Origin: Liolophura sinensis
Taxonomy: Eukaryota > Mollusca > Polyplacophora > Chitonida > Chitonidae
DNA length: 64,000 nt
Direction: 5' to 3'
Assembly: GCF_032854445.1 (NCBI RefSeq)
Contig: NC_088295.1
Coordinates: 71,578,028 to 71,642,027 of the forward strand
The translations under genes and the position numbers were made by a program. Every line of letters begins with the position of its first letter. Within the stretch, counting starts at the first letter, position 1. A model generated the notes under the pieces. That model was given only the letters and a program-made list of their open reading frames with translations, made no database searches and was not told the origin of the DNA. Below are positions 23,880 through 33,968 of the stretch, in pieces.

Positions 23880-26312
23880 AGTGACAAATAAAGTGAAAGT
23901 AACATTTCACGTTTCTTGCTCCTATATGATAAGTCACCATGCATACAAAGTTTACACACCGATTGTGTCCAATATTACGATACCATGCAGTATAACGAAT
24001 TACACTGATGAATAATTCTTCATTAATAATGAAGATTACAATTGATTGTTTTCGAATTGCCATGGCTGATTTAAATGTGGAATAATATTATCTTAGTGTG
24101 TCAGTAATTTGTTTTCACGTTATATCTTCCTACATTTCAAAGGCTACTTCGGTTAACTTACACGCCTGTTTTATGCATTTCTTTCCTGAGATCCCCTGAG
24201 GTCAGTCTTTTGAAATACGTGGACATGACTGACACGTGGTGACTAGATCGCCCTTTCGTCGTAGACAGGGACAATGACCGTAGATCAGTCGATCGTCTTG
24301 TGCAAGGATGTTGCCTGTGAAGAGAACAATGAACAGACTGGACGAAGAGAGTCAGCGGTCATACTACAGAAAACAATCCCATAGTACTCTCCCTATACTC
24401 ATTGTGTCTTCGTTAGCAGACAGACGGACAAGAGCGTGACCCAAATGGTCAAGTAACTACCTAAATCGTTCTAATCGATCCAGAGAAGATAGTTCTCGCT
24501 CGGCGTTTCAGACCTTTCATCACCTCATCATGACACCATTTTAACTAGATCTAAATAAACTTCAAATATACTCAAACCCAAGTATCACTAGGAAACTGCA
24601 GATGTCATGTCCATCATGACGTAGACATTATGTGGCAAGAAATACCTTTGTTGGCATTGGTTACCACAGCCGCATAAAGACGAATTTTGAGCAAGGAATT
24701 TGCATAGCTGCTAAGTTCAGGCTTTGTTGGTATAGCAAGTGTTATAAATATATTGTAGGCCTATGTGCATGTTGTGGGTATACATGTCAAGAGATATTAG
24801 TGATAACTAATGAATGTTAAACGACCGAGGTTTTAAATCAGCATGCACAGTACACAGTAGATTAGAATAATTGCAACTACAACTATATAGCATTTCTTAA
24901 AGAAAACTGTTATGGCCAGTACACTTGTTTAGAACAACGTTTGTGAATCCCGGGCTACAGGAAATGGGAAGCTCGTAAAACTCATTCCCGCCTGTAACAA
25001 GACGGTCCATAGTGGTGATCTCATTTGTTCTTTCCTTTATTACGTCATAATTAGCGGTGTACGTGTGCTCATAAATCATATATGAATTACACACGCACTG
25101 TTATGTTTCAATTTCAGGCAGGTTTTTTTTAAAAATATGAACGTCCAGTTTGACGGTTTCATCAGAAATGCTGACAATAAATTTCACTTCATATACAATT
25201 TTGGTCAGTTCCCGTACATTTATTTATTATTTATTAAAATGCACCTTTCATTTGCATATGTAAAAGACAATCCTGTGCGTTTCACGTCTGGATTATATTG
25301 TAGAAGTGATGAACTACCCACTCAACCTCACCGTTTCTGAAATATGCAACATAGTCTAATTTATGTATACAACCTTCATTTCCTTTTCACGTGTAAATGC
25401 TTATATATTTACTACTATGATTTTAGCCTATGGTGAGAAAAGCGGATTTCAAACTGATAGATTTGATCAGGGATGCACGGCTGCCCTAAACAAGGTATGT
25501 GGATGAGCCGTCAAATGCCGTCTTCAGTACGATGGACGTATGGAATAATTAAAATAAAAATAAAACTGAGTAATTTAAGTCTAAACTTTACATCAATTTT
25601 TCAGGCTTTGAACGACATTTTTTCTTGAAAATCAGTTCAATTTCCCAGTATTCACATCAACGGCAATAAAGTTTCCCTGTATATCATTCACATACACTTG
25701 TATATGTTGGGTCAACGTTTTTTATTATTTCCTTGTCTTGATAGTTTAACCTGAGTGGAGTAATGGAAATAAGCACTGACGCATCTTTGAAGATCATTTT
25801 TGATAAAATATGAACTTTTTTTTAATTCAGCATAATATTTTGCTTACTTGTGTGTTCTGACGTGTGCATGATATGGGTCATATCGATATTGTTGTGCAGA
25901 AATGTTTGTGAGAATATACATGAATAAATGTATTTAAAATAACTTTGTGATGCCAGTCAGCATTTTTATAAGGCACATACAGTAACATATGAATGAATTT
26001 TATATTTGTTAGAGTATTAAAAAGATTGTCTTTATTTTTCATTAATTAATGATCAGATTGTAATAGTGAGGTATGTTAAATATTACGACAACACAGCATT
26101 TTGAGTAATTCGTGACCAGTGCCGTCTAATAAATAGTAGTTACTGAACATTTCTGCGTGATTTGCTTCAATTTTGGCATTTTCGTAAACAGTTGGAATAA
26201 AACCTTAGCTGAGGTAAATTGATAATCAGTTTTGCCTTTGGAACAGACCCAAAGCGAGTCCAGTGATTCAGGTCATACAAATGGTGGAGCCCCAACATAA
26301 GTTCAGTAATTG
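23880..26312. other. Gene-free AT-rich stretch
   Basis: Contains repeat H copy 2 (24380-24560). The rest is AT-rich with short frames only and no recognised exon. Confidence 0.5.
24380..24560 (+). repeat. Dispersed repeat H, copy 2
   Basis: Partner of 21690-21870 (landmarks given there). It has no open frame, which argues that the other copy's frame is fortuitous. Confidence 0.55.
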
Positions 26313-26597
26313 TTATTTCTTTATTTATGTGATTGGTGTTTTATGCCGTACTCAAGAATATTTCACTTCGACGACGACGGCCAGCATTATGGTGAGAGGA
26401 AACCACGCAGAGCCCGAGGGAAACCCAGGACCATCCGCAGGTTGCTGTCAGGCCTCCTCCGCTTACGGCCGGAGAGGATACGGCCGGAGAGGATGCCGGC
26501 ATGAGCTGGACTTGAACTCACAGCAACTGCATTGGGGAGAGGCACCTGGATCGTTGCGCCGTGCTGACGCGCCAACTCCCTCGGCCACGGAGACCCC
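26313..26597 (-). repeat. Full-length SINE family 1
   Basis: On the - strand it starts with a tRNA-like head (GGGGTCTCCGTGGCCGAGGG as A-box region, then TGAGTTCAAGTCC as a good B box). It continues through the GGATGGTCCTGGGTTTCC and CATAATGCTGGCCG blocks and ends GTACGGCATAAAACACCAAT plus an A-rich tail. A 14-bp internal duplication (ACGGCCGGAGAGGA) is present. On the + strand it holds a 158-codon open frame that is a by-product of the repeat. Confidence 0.9.
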
Positions 26598-26649
26598 CAG
26601 TAACCCTGAAACAACTACTGTCAATCCCAATGTTCCAATATTGCTTTAT

Positions 26650-26689
26650 GTGACATTGTGTGACATCGTGCCATGTGACACAATGTCAC
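26650..26689. repeat. 12-bp perfect inverted repeat, 16-base loop
   Basis: GTGACATTGTGT at 26650-26661 and its exact complement ACACAATGTCAC at 26678-26689. It lies just outside the full-length SINE and would form a stable hairpin; function unknown. Confidence 0.8.
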
Positions 26690-28929
26690 CTGTTGCTTTA
26701 CTTTCCATTGTATGGTATGTTGTGTATATTGTGGCATGAGGTGATATATTGTTACATGTAACGCTGTGTGGTAAATGGCATTTTACACGTAGGTTATAAT
26801 TAAGTTCCCAGTATGTTCCTGACTAAAAATGCTGCTGGTGTATAAATTACTATATAGCACAGAGTTCACCATATGTAAACTGCAGCATATGAAGTAGATA
26901 TTTTTGCTACGATATCTGCCATTCGGCCAACAACCTGTGCTGAGTTTTATAGGTGGAGCTTGTCGTAATGAATTGGAAAACTTAGCCGTCTATCATACAT
27001 GCACTGAGTTTAGATTATCTGAACATTTATCCGTGTGCTGTGGGCCTACACAGGTTAAGATTATTTCTTTAACGTTGTAGATGAATCGTGCATTAGATCT
27101 CACGCCAGAGGGCTCACATCGCGGATGGACATCGACCCTATCGATAGCTTACAGGTAGTCAATTCGCTTAGCCATGTATCAGTTTGGGGTGGATAATGAT
27201 TTCGCTTTATATGTTTCGAGATACATGATATCACATGTCAACGTCCAGAAAAGGACTGAGATGTTTACACTACGTCAGAGCCTGATTATATTTATATACG
27301 GTGTTGTTTGCGGTAGTGGTAAAGCAACACGTGTGAGATCTGACTGTGTGAAGTTTCTGAGCTGAAGGTGCAACCGACAGCTGGATGTGAACCTACTTGC
27401 TCCAGTCAGTTGTTTGTTCCGGGGAAGAATATCTGTGGAATGAGAGATATAACCTTTCGTACACATGTACATCGTTTATAGACAAAATCCCTATACTTGT
27501 ATGCCCCATTTATAAAATTATTTGATTATATTATACTGACGAAGAATATACATATAATCAACCTTGTTTTCAACATTAAATTGTTAATTGGACATTAAAA
27601 TAGGATAATTCATAATTCACTGCCTCATACTTAAGACCAAACAGGGTACCGGTACATAAATACGGGACACGGGAGCCGCCATGTCATTCCTTTAGCTGCA
27701 TAGCATGTCGTAGATAAACATCTGCGTCAGTCACTTGCTGAGGTGGGGGCATTTCTTAGCGGCTTATGACACTGCCTTTTCTATCAGTGATGCAATTGTG
27801 ATTCGGCTTGTAATCTTTTTATTTGATTTGTTGATGTTTTATTTTGAACTCAAAACCTTTTGACTTTCGTGACGAGAATCTGGTTTATATTCGGATATTG
27901 TTCACTGGTTTTAAAGTAATTATAAAAGTCATCCGAGGTTTTGGTGTAGAGAACAACCTTGTGGACATTAACATTATCAATTAGAATTTGCAATAAAATA
28001 AATGTCCAATATATCGATAAGTTTTGGTGTTAGTTGTCACTGATAAAAAGGCAGTTATATTGGCGCGTATGACTGATTCTACAGAAAACTGAATCGTCGA
28101 CAAGATAAAAGACACGCTCTTTCGCTTTATTAAAAGGTCGAAAATACAAGTGATGTTAACCTCGCGTTTTCGCCTTACGGTTTCTGCTGTTTGGACTTCT
28201 TGTCTGAGCGTGTTGTCAACGTGCTTCATCCGGTGATCACTAGCCCTTAGCGGTCACTACAGAAGCAAATTAAAGGGCTCAAGGATAACAAATAACTACC
28301 CCTAGTGATGTCGTTTGTCTGCCCTGACTATAGGGACTGAGCTTGAAGATGCAGGTTTAACGTCAAAGCCGTGTTGTAATAAGCTCATACGTTTGCACAT
28401 AAAAATGGTGCTAGCTCCTTATCAATTAAGTCTCATCCTTCAATTCCATTTCCCTTCTGACTGGACTGCAGCCTTGTGTCACTACGTCAGTCACATTTCA
28501 CGGCGTCTTGCGCTGGGTTCAAAGCACCATGTAAAGCTGAATACAACAGCATTTTGAACAGCTCTAGACCAGTGATGTGTACCAACTTGCAATTAACATC
28601 ACTACACTTTTTAACCTAATTCATCTTAAGCCTTAGTGCTAGGGGGCGTGTATGACATTACTATTTATGCATTTACATGAACAGTCAGAATAAAACCCTG
28701 AAATAAATTAACAAGAGGCCGTATTTCACTGGTTACGTGTAACCATTTACCACCCATTACATTGTCGTTGCATAGGGATTACTCTCCATGCTGTACAACT
28801 TTAATTATATATCCCAGATATCATTCGATACTTTCGTACGGCTACAGCCATAGTAATATCAGAGAGCGGGTGCGGGTTTAGTACTAATACGTTTCAATTG
28901 CTATGATACACGATGTGTGGGTTCAACCC
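26690..28929. other. Gene-free AT-rich stretch
   Basis: No recognised exon or domain. A very diverged SINE family 1 tail may lie at 27815-27870 (TTTTTATTTGATTTGTTGAT). Short frames near 27174-27472, 27981-28229 and 28315-28557 lack support. Confidence 0.5.
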
Positions 28930-29010
28930 AAAGCTTGTACGCTCGCGTGGCTGTTCGTGCAGTCTTATGTTCCTAGAAGGCCACTTGTCTTCCGCCAATA
29001 TGGCATGCAT
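28930..29010 (-). repeat. Dispersed repeat F, copy on - strand
   Basis: Complement of the 19.8-kb copy: CGTGGCTGTTCGTGC, GGCCACTTGTCTTCCGCCAA and TATGGCATGC match it in reverse order. Unclassified. Confidence 0.45.
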
Positions 29011-29059
29011 ATCAGTACGTGAAATGTGGGAGAGCATGTCTGTTGCTTGCTAAACGTCG

Positions 29060-29159
29060 GTGGTTTATAATCCGGCGACTCCGATTTTTTGCAAAAACTG
29101 ACCGCCATCGTATAAGTGAAAAAGTCCTGCGTGTGACATAAAATGAAATAAATAAATAA
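29060..29159 (+). repeat. SINE family 1, strongly diverged
   Basis: GACCGCCATCGTATAAGTGA, then AAGTCCTGCGTGTGACATAA, and an AATAAATAAATAA tail match the family 1 consensus in order, with many changes. Confidence 0.6.
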
Positions 29160-29454
29160 GTCATCATATAAACATTGAAGCGTTTCAGATTGATTTCTTT
29201 ACTGGGAGTCACAAGAATAATTAAGCAAGTGTATGTTAGCGAAAGCACCTCAAATTTCGAGTCTTACAATTTCCACCCTGTGGGAGATGTATATGATAAC
29301 TGTCACACGAACGCCATGTTTTCTCCCAGTTGTTTTTACTTGAGCCTTATCTATTCTATTCGCATCCTGTTCGTGTCAAGTATATAGAAGTTAGCGTACC
29401 GCTGTGTCATGGTGAGGACAACCGGTAATAAACTAGCTGGGATTGATTACGTAA

Positions 29455-29815
29455 GGCTCTCCGGTTACGATGTTCAGCAATCAAAAAAGTTTCTCATTTA
29501 ATTAACGTGAGTCTTTCGTCTTTAAATCCTGAAATTAGAACAGGATGTTCTTCTTACAAAGAATAAAAGCTGCTAAACTGCTTCAAAAAAGAAAAAAAGA
29601 TAAATAATTTGTTCCTATCCTGGTCGTAGCCGGTAAAGGAGCGTTAGCAGCCTATGGTAAGGTAAAGCTCCCCGAATACGGAGCTCATCAATCGCAAAAT
29701 TTCTCATTTAATTTACGGTTTAGCATAAAAACAAATGAATGCAGTTAGAAATACCAACCTAAGAGACAAAAGGTCTTTGTGTTTAGATCCTGAAACTGGA
29801 AATTCTTTGTACGAT
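29455..29815 (+). repeat. Diverged direct duplication upstream of the gene
   Basis: Two copies, about 29455-29565 and 29660-29815, share TTTCTCATTTAATT(A/T)ACG, then a CTTT(C/G)TGTTTAGATCCTGAAA-like block and a TTCTT.TACAA/G block. The second copy lies within a 112-codon frame (29735-30073) that the first copy does not share. Confidence 0.6.
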
Positions 29816-30542
29816 TGCATGTTGAAGACAGAATTCACCCGGAAACAAGACTTCCTATATAAGCTACCCTGTCCTGAACAGAGTCCACTCGTGAAGAACA
29901 GTTACAACAGTTTGTGGTTAGTAAGTATGATCACTACAGGGGTAACTATATATTTCGATTGTAAGCGGAGAGAAAGTATCTTGGAAAGTATTTGTCAACT
30001 CCGATATGATCCGATATGTAAATGTAACGTCAATCGGAATTATATTTCTTTCGTATATATTTGTTTGACCTGATAATTTTTAAAACATAAAGTAGCAGGT
30101 ATACAAATGAGGACTACAATCAGGCACCAGACATTAAGTATATTCGTTTGAGAGGGCATACCTTTCATTTCATGGGAAAAAGTTAAAATTCTTAATAACA
30201 TTCACAGGTGAGAAGAGGGGTAGGCTACACGTACACCGTACTTCTCACGGCAAAGGAATGTCCCGCCTCTAATATTGAAGAGCGTAGGGTACGCATGACT
30301 CGACATCGTGTTTCCGGTTTCTCTAAAATTCCAGATTAAAAGATAATTTATAGTTACCAAGGAAAAAATGCCTATGCCCGTTAAGGCCTGTATAAACTCC
30401 TCTTCTGAAATAATCTTTTTTGTTGTCTTTTCTTTCATATAAGGAATTGTTTTAATTCAAAGGTAATTTGTTTTTATGTGTAGGATTGTGAAAGCTGTTA
30501 CTTTTATATTAACAACCCAATTTTTGGTTTCCTTGATTTCAG

Positions 30543-30561
30543 AACAAAAGACACCAATAAG
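30543..30561 (+). other. Probable 5'UTR part of DUF3011 exon 1
   Basis: A pyrimidine-rich tract followed by GATTTCAG (30535-30542) is a good splice acceptor. It leaves a 19-base leader before the ATG at 30562, with A at position -3. An upstream non-coding exon is therefore likely, but I could not locate it or a promoter. Confidence 0.4.
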
Positions 30562-31294
30562 ATGAATTCAACTGCTTTGTTTGCCATTGCCGTGACCTTC
30601 GTTGTCCTCATTCATCAAAGTGAGTTTCACAGTATCCCAAGGGGGTTATAACATTCAAGAAAATCTGCCTTTGTTTCAGGTGTCATAAATAAGAATAGAC
30701 CATTTTGAATATGCTTTAGTGTGCGGAGCTGACAGCTGTTGTACATGTTGGGGAATACGTCGATAAGTGGCAGAGCTTTTATAAAAGTGTATTGTCTTAA
30801 AGTTTTTACCTATATCGTACTGCAGTTATATTTAAAATACTCTTTGCTATATTTTTAATGCTGTACGTGGGAAGGCCTGTCAGCAACCTGCGGATGGTCA
30901 TGGGTTTCCCCCGGGCTCTGCCCGGTTTCCTCCCACCATAATGCTGGCCGCCTTCGTATAAGTGAAATATTCTTGGGTACGGCGTGAAACACCAATCAAA
31001 TAAATAAATAAATAAATATATTTCGAATATTACTGATTAAAGATTCCATATTCATATGTTAGTAATTTGGTTACAGATGACGCTTCCGTGTGTAGAACCA
31101 GGTTCCTGACTTGCAGCAGCGTGAACTATCAATACAAAGAATGTTACGTCAAAGGAATCATCAGTGGTGTGGTTCTCAAGAAGCAATTGTCAAAGAGCCG
31201 TTGCAGGTATCCCATAACCTATGGCTGGACTAAAAGATATGTTTGGGTCCACAAAGGCTGTCGGGCGTTATTTGCGGTCAAGATCTGTTATTGA
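30562..31294 (+). CDS. Secreted DUF3011-domain protein, two coding exons
   Basis: Exons 30562-30619 and 31077-31294; donor AAA|GTGAGT, acceptor TTACAG|AT, phase 1 intron splitting codon 20. The product has 91 residues. Residues 1-20 are a signal peptide with the hydrophobic core ALFAIAVTFVVLI; cleavage is probable near 20. Residues 24-91 form one compact domain with cysteines at 25, 32, 42, 62, 81 and 90, enough for three disulphides. The order CSS (32-34), YKEC (39-42), QLSKSRC (56-62), YGW (68-70) and VWVHKGCRALF (75-85) is the DUF3011 signature known mainly from bacterial secreted proteins. The family's function is unknown. An extracellular role, perhaps binding or defence, is only inferred from secretion and cysteine content. 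No paralogue is seen in the window. The initiator is chosen because it alone gives a signal peptide in phase with the domain. Confidence 0.82.
30864..31018 (+). repeat. SINE family 1 inside DUF3011 intron 1
   Basis: Well preserved: TACGTGGGAAGG, CAGCAACCTGCGGATGGTCA, GGGTTTCCCCCGGGCTCTGC, CATAATGCTGGCCGCC, GGGTACGGCGTGAAACACCA and an (AATA)n tail. It lacks the tRNA head. It lies in the 457-bp intron, same sense as the gene, and ends about 58 bp before the acceptor. Confidence 0.9.
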
Positions 31295-31345
31295 AAAGAT
31301 AAGGTAAGACAGGTGAAATTTACACTGCCCTATGTAACCACGAGA

Positions 31346-31371
31346 GGGGTTCGGGGAGGGGGGGGGGGGGG
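31346..31371 (+). other. G-quadruplex motif with a 14-G run
   Basis: GGGG-TTC-GGGG-A followed by 14 consecutive G fits a canonical four-tract quadruplex. It begins 52 bases after the DUF3011 stop, inside the presumed 3'UTR intron, directly before a tRNA-like fragment. Long G runs are prone to sequencing error, so the exact length is uncertain. Confidence 0.75.
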
Positions 31372-31434
31372 ACCGGCCGTGGCCGAGAGGCTGAGGTACT
31401 TGTATTTCAAACACAAGACGTAGTTTCAGTCTCA
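31372..31434 (+). repeat. tRNA-Ser/Leu-like fragment (SINE head or tRNA pseudogene)
   Basis: GGCCGTGGCCGAGAGGCTGA is a strong match to the A-box region of class II tRNAs. The expected B box is degraded (AGTTTCAGTCTC). No acceptor-stem pairing is visible, so this is not a functional tRNA gene. It differs from the heads of SINE families 1 and 2. Confidence 0.5.
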
Positions 31435-31484
31435 TTACTAAATTTTCTGCTTTGATTGTTCTGTGACTTTAGTGGATGTAAGAG

Positions 31485-31838
31485 AGTGAGTGAGTGAGTG
31501 TGTGAGTGCTTGGTGTTTAACGTCGTACTCAACAATTTCCAGTTGACAACGAAGGAATCCTTAGGGTGTAAGTGATGTGCCTCCTTGTTGCAGAACGGAT
31601 TTCCACCCCTCTTTTATCTAGTGCTGCTTCACTGAGACGACTTACCGAAGGCAAATAAGCCATTATACTGATACGTGTCAACCAGTCGTTGCACTATCCC
31701 CTTCATGCTGAATGCCAAGCGAGGAAGCTGCAACTTCCTCTTTTAAAGTATTATTTTTATTTGACTCGACCCAAGAATAATCATGAATCTACCGCTCCCG
31801 AAGCGGACGCCCTACCAACTGTGATATCCGGGCCGGTT
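31485..31838 (-). repeat. Near full-length SINE family 2
   Basis: Reads on the + strand from (GAGT)n, TGCTTGGTGTTTAACGTCGT, through GACTTACCGAAGGC, to ACCAACTGTGATATCCGGGC, the complement of the tRNA-like head. It lies within the presumed 3'UTR intron of the DUF3011 gene, in antisense. Confidence 0.85.
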
Positions 31839-32380
31839 GAAGTAAGAGAAGGTACTCACATGTGTGTTTTGCATGAGGTTCGAAGAAGATTGCTTGCCTT
31901 CTACCAGTGTGATATATCTCAATAACGCACCAAAGGTCCGCGGCTTAACCCGGGTATTTCGCTTGTCTCCAACAGTAAAACTGGCCACCAACATACAAAT
32001 GAAACATTATTAAATACAATGAGGTAAATGAATCAGCATATAGACGGAAACAGACTCAAGACGACGCCAGATTGGAAGGATCATTTAAAAGAAACTAAAT
32101 TAAATATGAGCATAACGAATATTTAGGCTGAGGGAATTATTGCTAATATCAAACATAATTGACTCACAAACAATTATGCCAGGACCAGCATGCATCTAAA
32201 CACTTCTTGTTTGTTCAATAATGTTCACATCCTTTAAGTAAGAGTGCATGTCTGTGTATACCATCAACATTTCGTTTGTCTTGGACCATATGCTGATATA
32301 CTTCTTTATAATAACGCCACGATAGAGATATCGCAGGTATAACTGGTCATAACTCTTGAAATTTCGTTCCTTTTTTCCAG

Positions 32381-32590
32381 ATTACTTGACAGCAGAAACA
32401 ATTCCTGTGAATGACCATCCTGAACGTCCGAAATTTCCTTTCCTTGCGGCTAGTTTAGATTTAATTCTGTTTTTTACTTCATTAAAGAACTTAAGTAGCT
32501 TCATCACGTATAACATGGAATTAAATTTTTTTTTACGATTTACATTAAAATTCAGCTTCAATAAAACATATTTCTTCGAGCATTGTCTGT
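32381..32590 (+). other. Probable 3'UTR exon and poly(A) site of the DUF3011 gene
   Basis: Nine bases after the stop codon, GATAAG|GTAAGA (donor at 31304) is a good splice donor. The strongest downstream acceptor is CCTTTTTTCCAG ending at 32380, followed by about 180 bases and AATAAA at 32560-32565. The junction is so close to the stop that nonsense-mediated decay would not be expected. This is inferred from consensus sites only; the transcript could instead end earlier. Confidence 0.4.
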
Positions 32591-32660
32591 GGTATTTATT
32601 CCTTAGTTTTTTTCTGTGTGAGTTTCGTGTTTCGTCTTTTATCAGCCTGAAATAATGAAA

Positions 32661-32764
32661 TTTACTTATTTATTTGATTGGGGTTTTACGACGGCGGCCA
32701 GCATTATGGTGGGAGGAAACCGGGCAGAGCCAGGTGGAAACCCACGACCACCGGCTAGTTGCTG
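32661..32764 (-). repeat. SINE family 1 with internal deletion
   Basis: TTATTTATTTGATTGGGGTT runs straight from GTTTTAC into GACGGCGGCCAGCATTATGG, missing about 25 bases present in other copies. It continues to CCACGACCACCGGCTAGTTG. Confidence 0.85.
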
Positions 32765-32974
32765 AAATGATGAAATAGTTGTCTTAAGAAATATACAGCT
32801 AAATTATCTATATTGTTGAACATGGCCTAATCCTGCTTCCTCGCTGGCCCGGGCGCTAAAAGCGCTAGCAGGCAGGCTATGTGCAGGCCATTGACCACTG
32901 AGGCCCGAATCGACCTCTCGCTGTTTCGACTTCGGCTTAACACCGATGAGAGGGATGAGAGGGTCATTGATTCA

Positions 32975-33072
32975 CTTTGGGGACATTCCAGTTTTCTCCG
33001 CACATAAACCGGACCCCCTTCGTATAAGTGAAAAATTCCTGGTCACGGAGACAAACATCAACAAATAAATAA
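32975..33072 (+). repeat. SINE family 1, diverged
   Basis: TTCCAGTTTTCTCCGCACAT, CCCTTCGTATAAGTGAAAAA, TTCCTGGTCACGGAGACA and ACAAATAAATAA follow the family order, with many changes. Confidence 0.6.
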
Positions 33073-33498
33073 GAAAAGGAAAGATCAGTCACCATAAAAT
33101 AACAGATAAAAAAAGCAATGACGTTAGCTGGAGGGAACTGGCAAACCCAGTCATAATGTGCGCATTGGTTCATTAGTATCAGTCACAGTGCTAAATAAAT
33201 ACATGAATATATAAAACACGATGTAAAGGTACCACTATTGGAGAGTAAAGATGAGAAACAACTGGCTTGTTTAACTCTCAGAGAAGCGATAGGCTTTACA
33301 CAAGATCAAAGAAAGAAACACGAAGACAGTTGATTAAGTTCTATACATATTCTGGTAAAATATACAAATAATACAACTAGCAATAATATACAAAACAATA
33401 CAAATAATTATAAAAATATATAGTCTCTTACTGATGACAACGTCTAAATCCGGATGGAATATTCAGGCTTACAAAAGCGAGTCAGCCCACGTAAATAT

Positions 33499-33675
33499 AG
33501 AATGGCTCGGGTGGGCCTACATACCTTCGGTAAGGCGTCTCAGTGAAGCGGCACAAGAGAAAAGAGCAGTGAAAATCCGTTCACATTACACTTAAATGCA
33601 ATCTACGGATTTCTTCGTCGTCATATGACTGAAAAATTGTTAACTACGACGTTAAACGAAGCACTCACTCACTCT
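33499..33675 (+). repeat. SINE family 2, 5'-truncated
   Basis: Starts in the body (GGCTCGGGTGGGCCTACATA, CTTCGGTAAGGCGTCTCAGT), then TTCTTCGTCGTCATATGACT and ACTACGACGTTAAACG, and ends in ACTCACTCACTC. The tRNA head is missing. Confidence 0.85.
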
Positions 33676-33764
33676 GAAGACTCTGTTGTGTATAGCGAAA
33701 TGAAGGAGGCCTCTTCTTTAGATGATAAGTGCAGGCTATGGTTATGAAAATATCTGTTTTTAAG

Positions 33765-33968
33765 TTTATTTATTTATTTGATCGGTGTTTTACTCAAGAA
33801 TATTTCACTTATACGACGGCGGCCAGCATTATGTGTGGAAGGAAACCGGGCAAAACCCGTGGGAAACGGCCGGAGAGGAAACCAGTATGAAATGGACTTG
33901 AACTCACAGCGACCGCTGCATAGGCTCATTCCGCCACGTTGGCGTGTTAACCCCAGCCATGGAGGCCC
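33765..33968 (-). repeat. SINE family 1, nearly full length
   Basis: Runs from (TTTA)nTTTGATCGGTGTTTTACTC through CGACGGCGGCCAGCATTATG to GGACTTGAACTCACAGCG (complement of the B-box region) and CATGGAGGCCC (complement of the tRNA 5' end). It lacks the ACCATCCGCAGG block. Confidence 0.85.

Noticed and set aside
26263-26739. 158-codon + strand frame
   Set aside because: Most of it lies within a full-length SINE read in antisense, with a low-complexity end.
29735-30073. 112-codon frame just upstream of the DUF3011 gene
   Set aside because: It lies in one half of a diverged duplication whose other half has no open frame, and it shows no domain or signal peptide.
32356-32655. 99-codon frame rich in Phe and Leu
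   Set aside because: AT-rich chance frame over the presumed 3'UTR exon, containing AATAAA.
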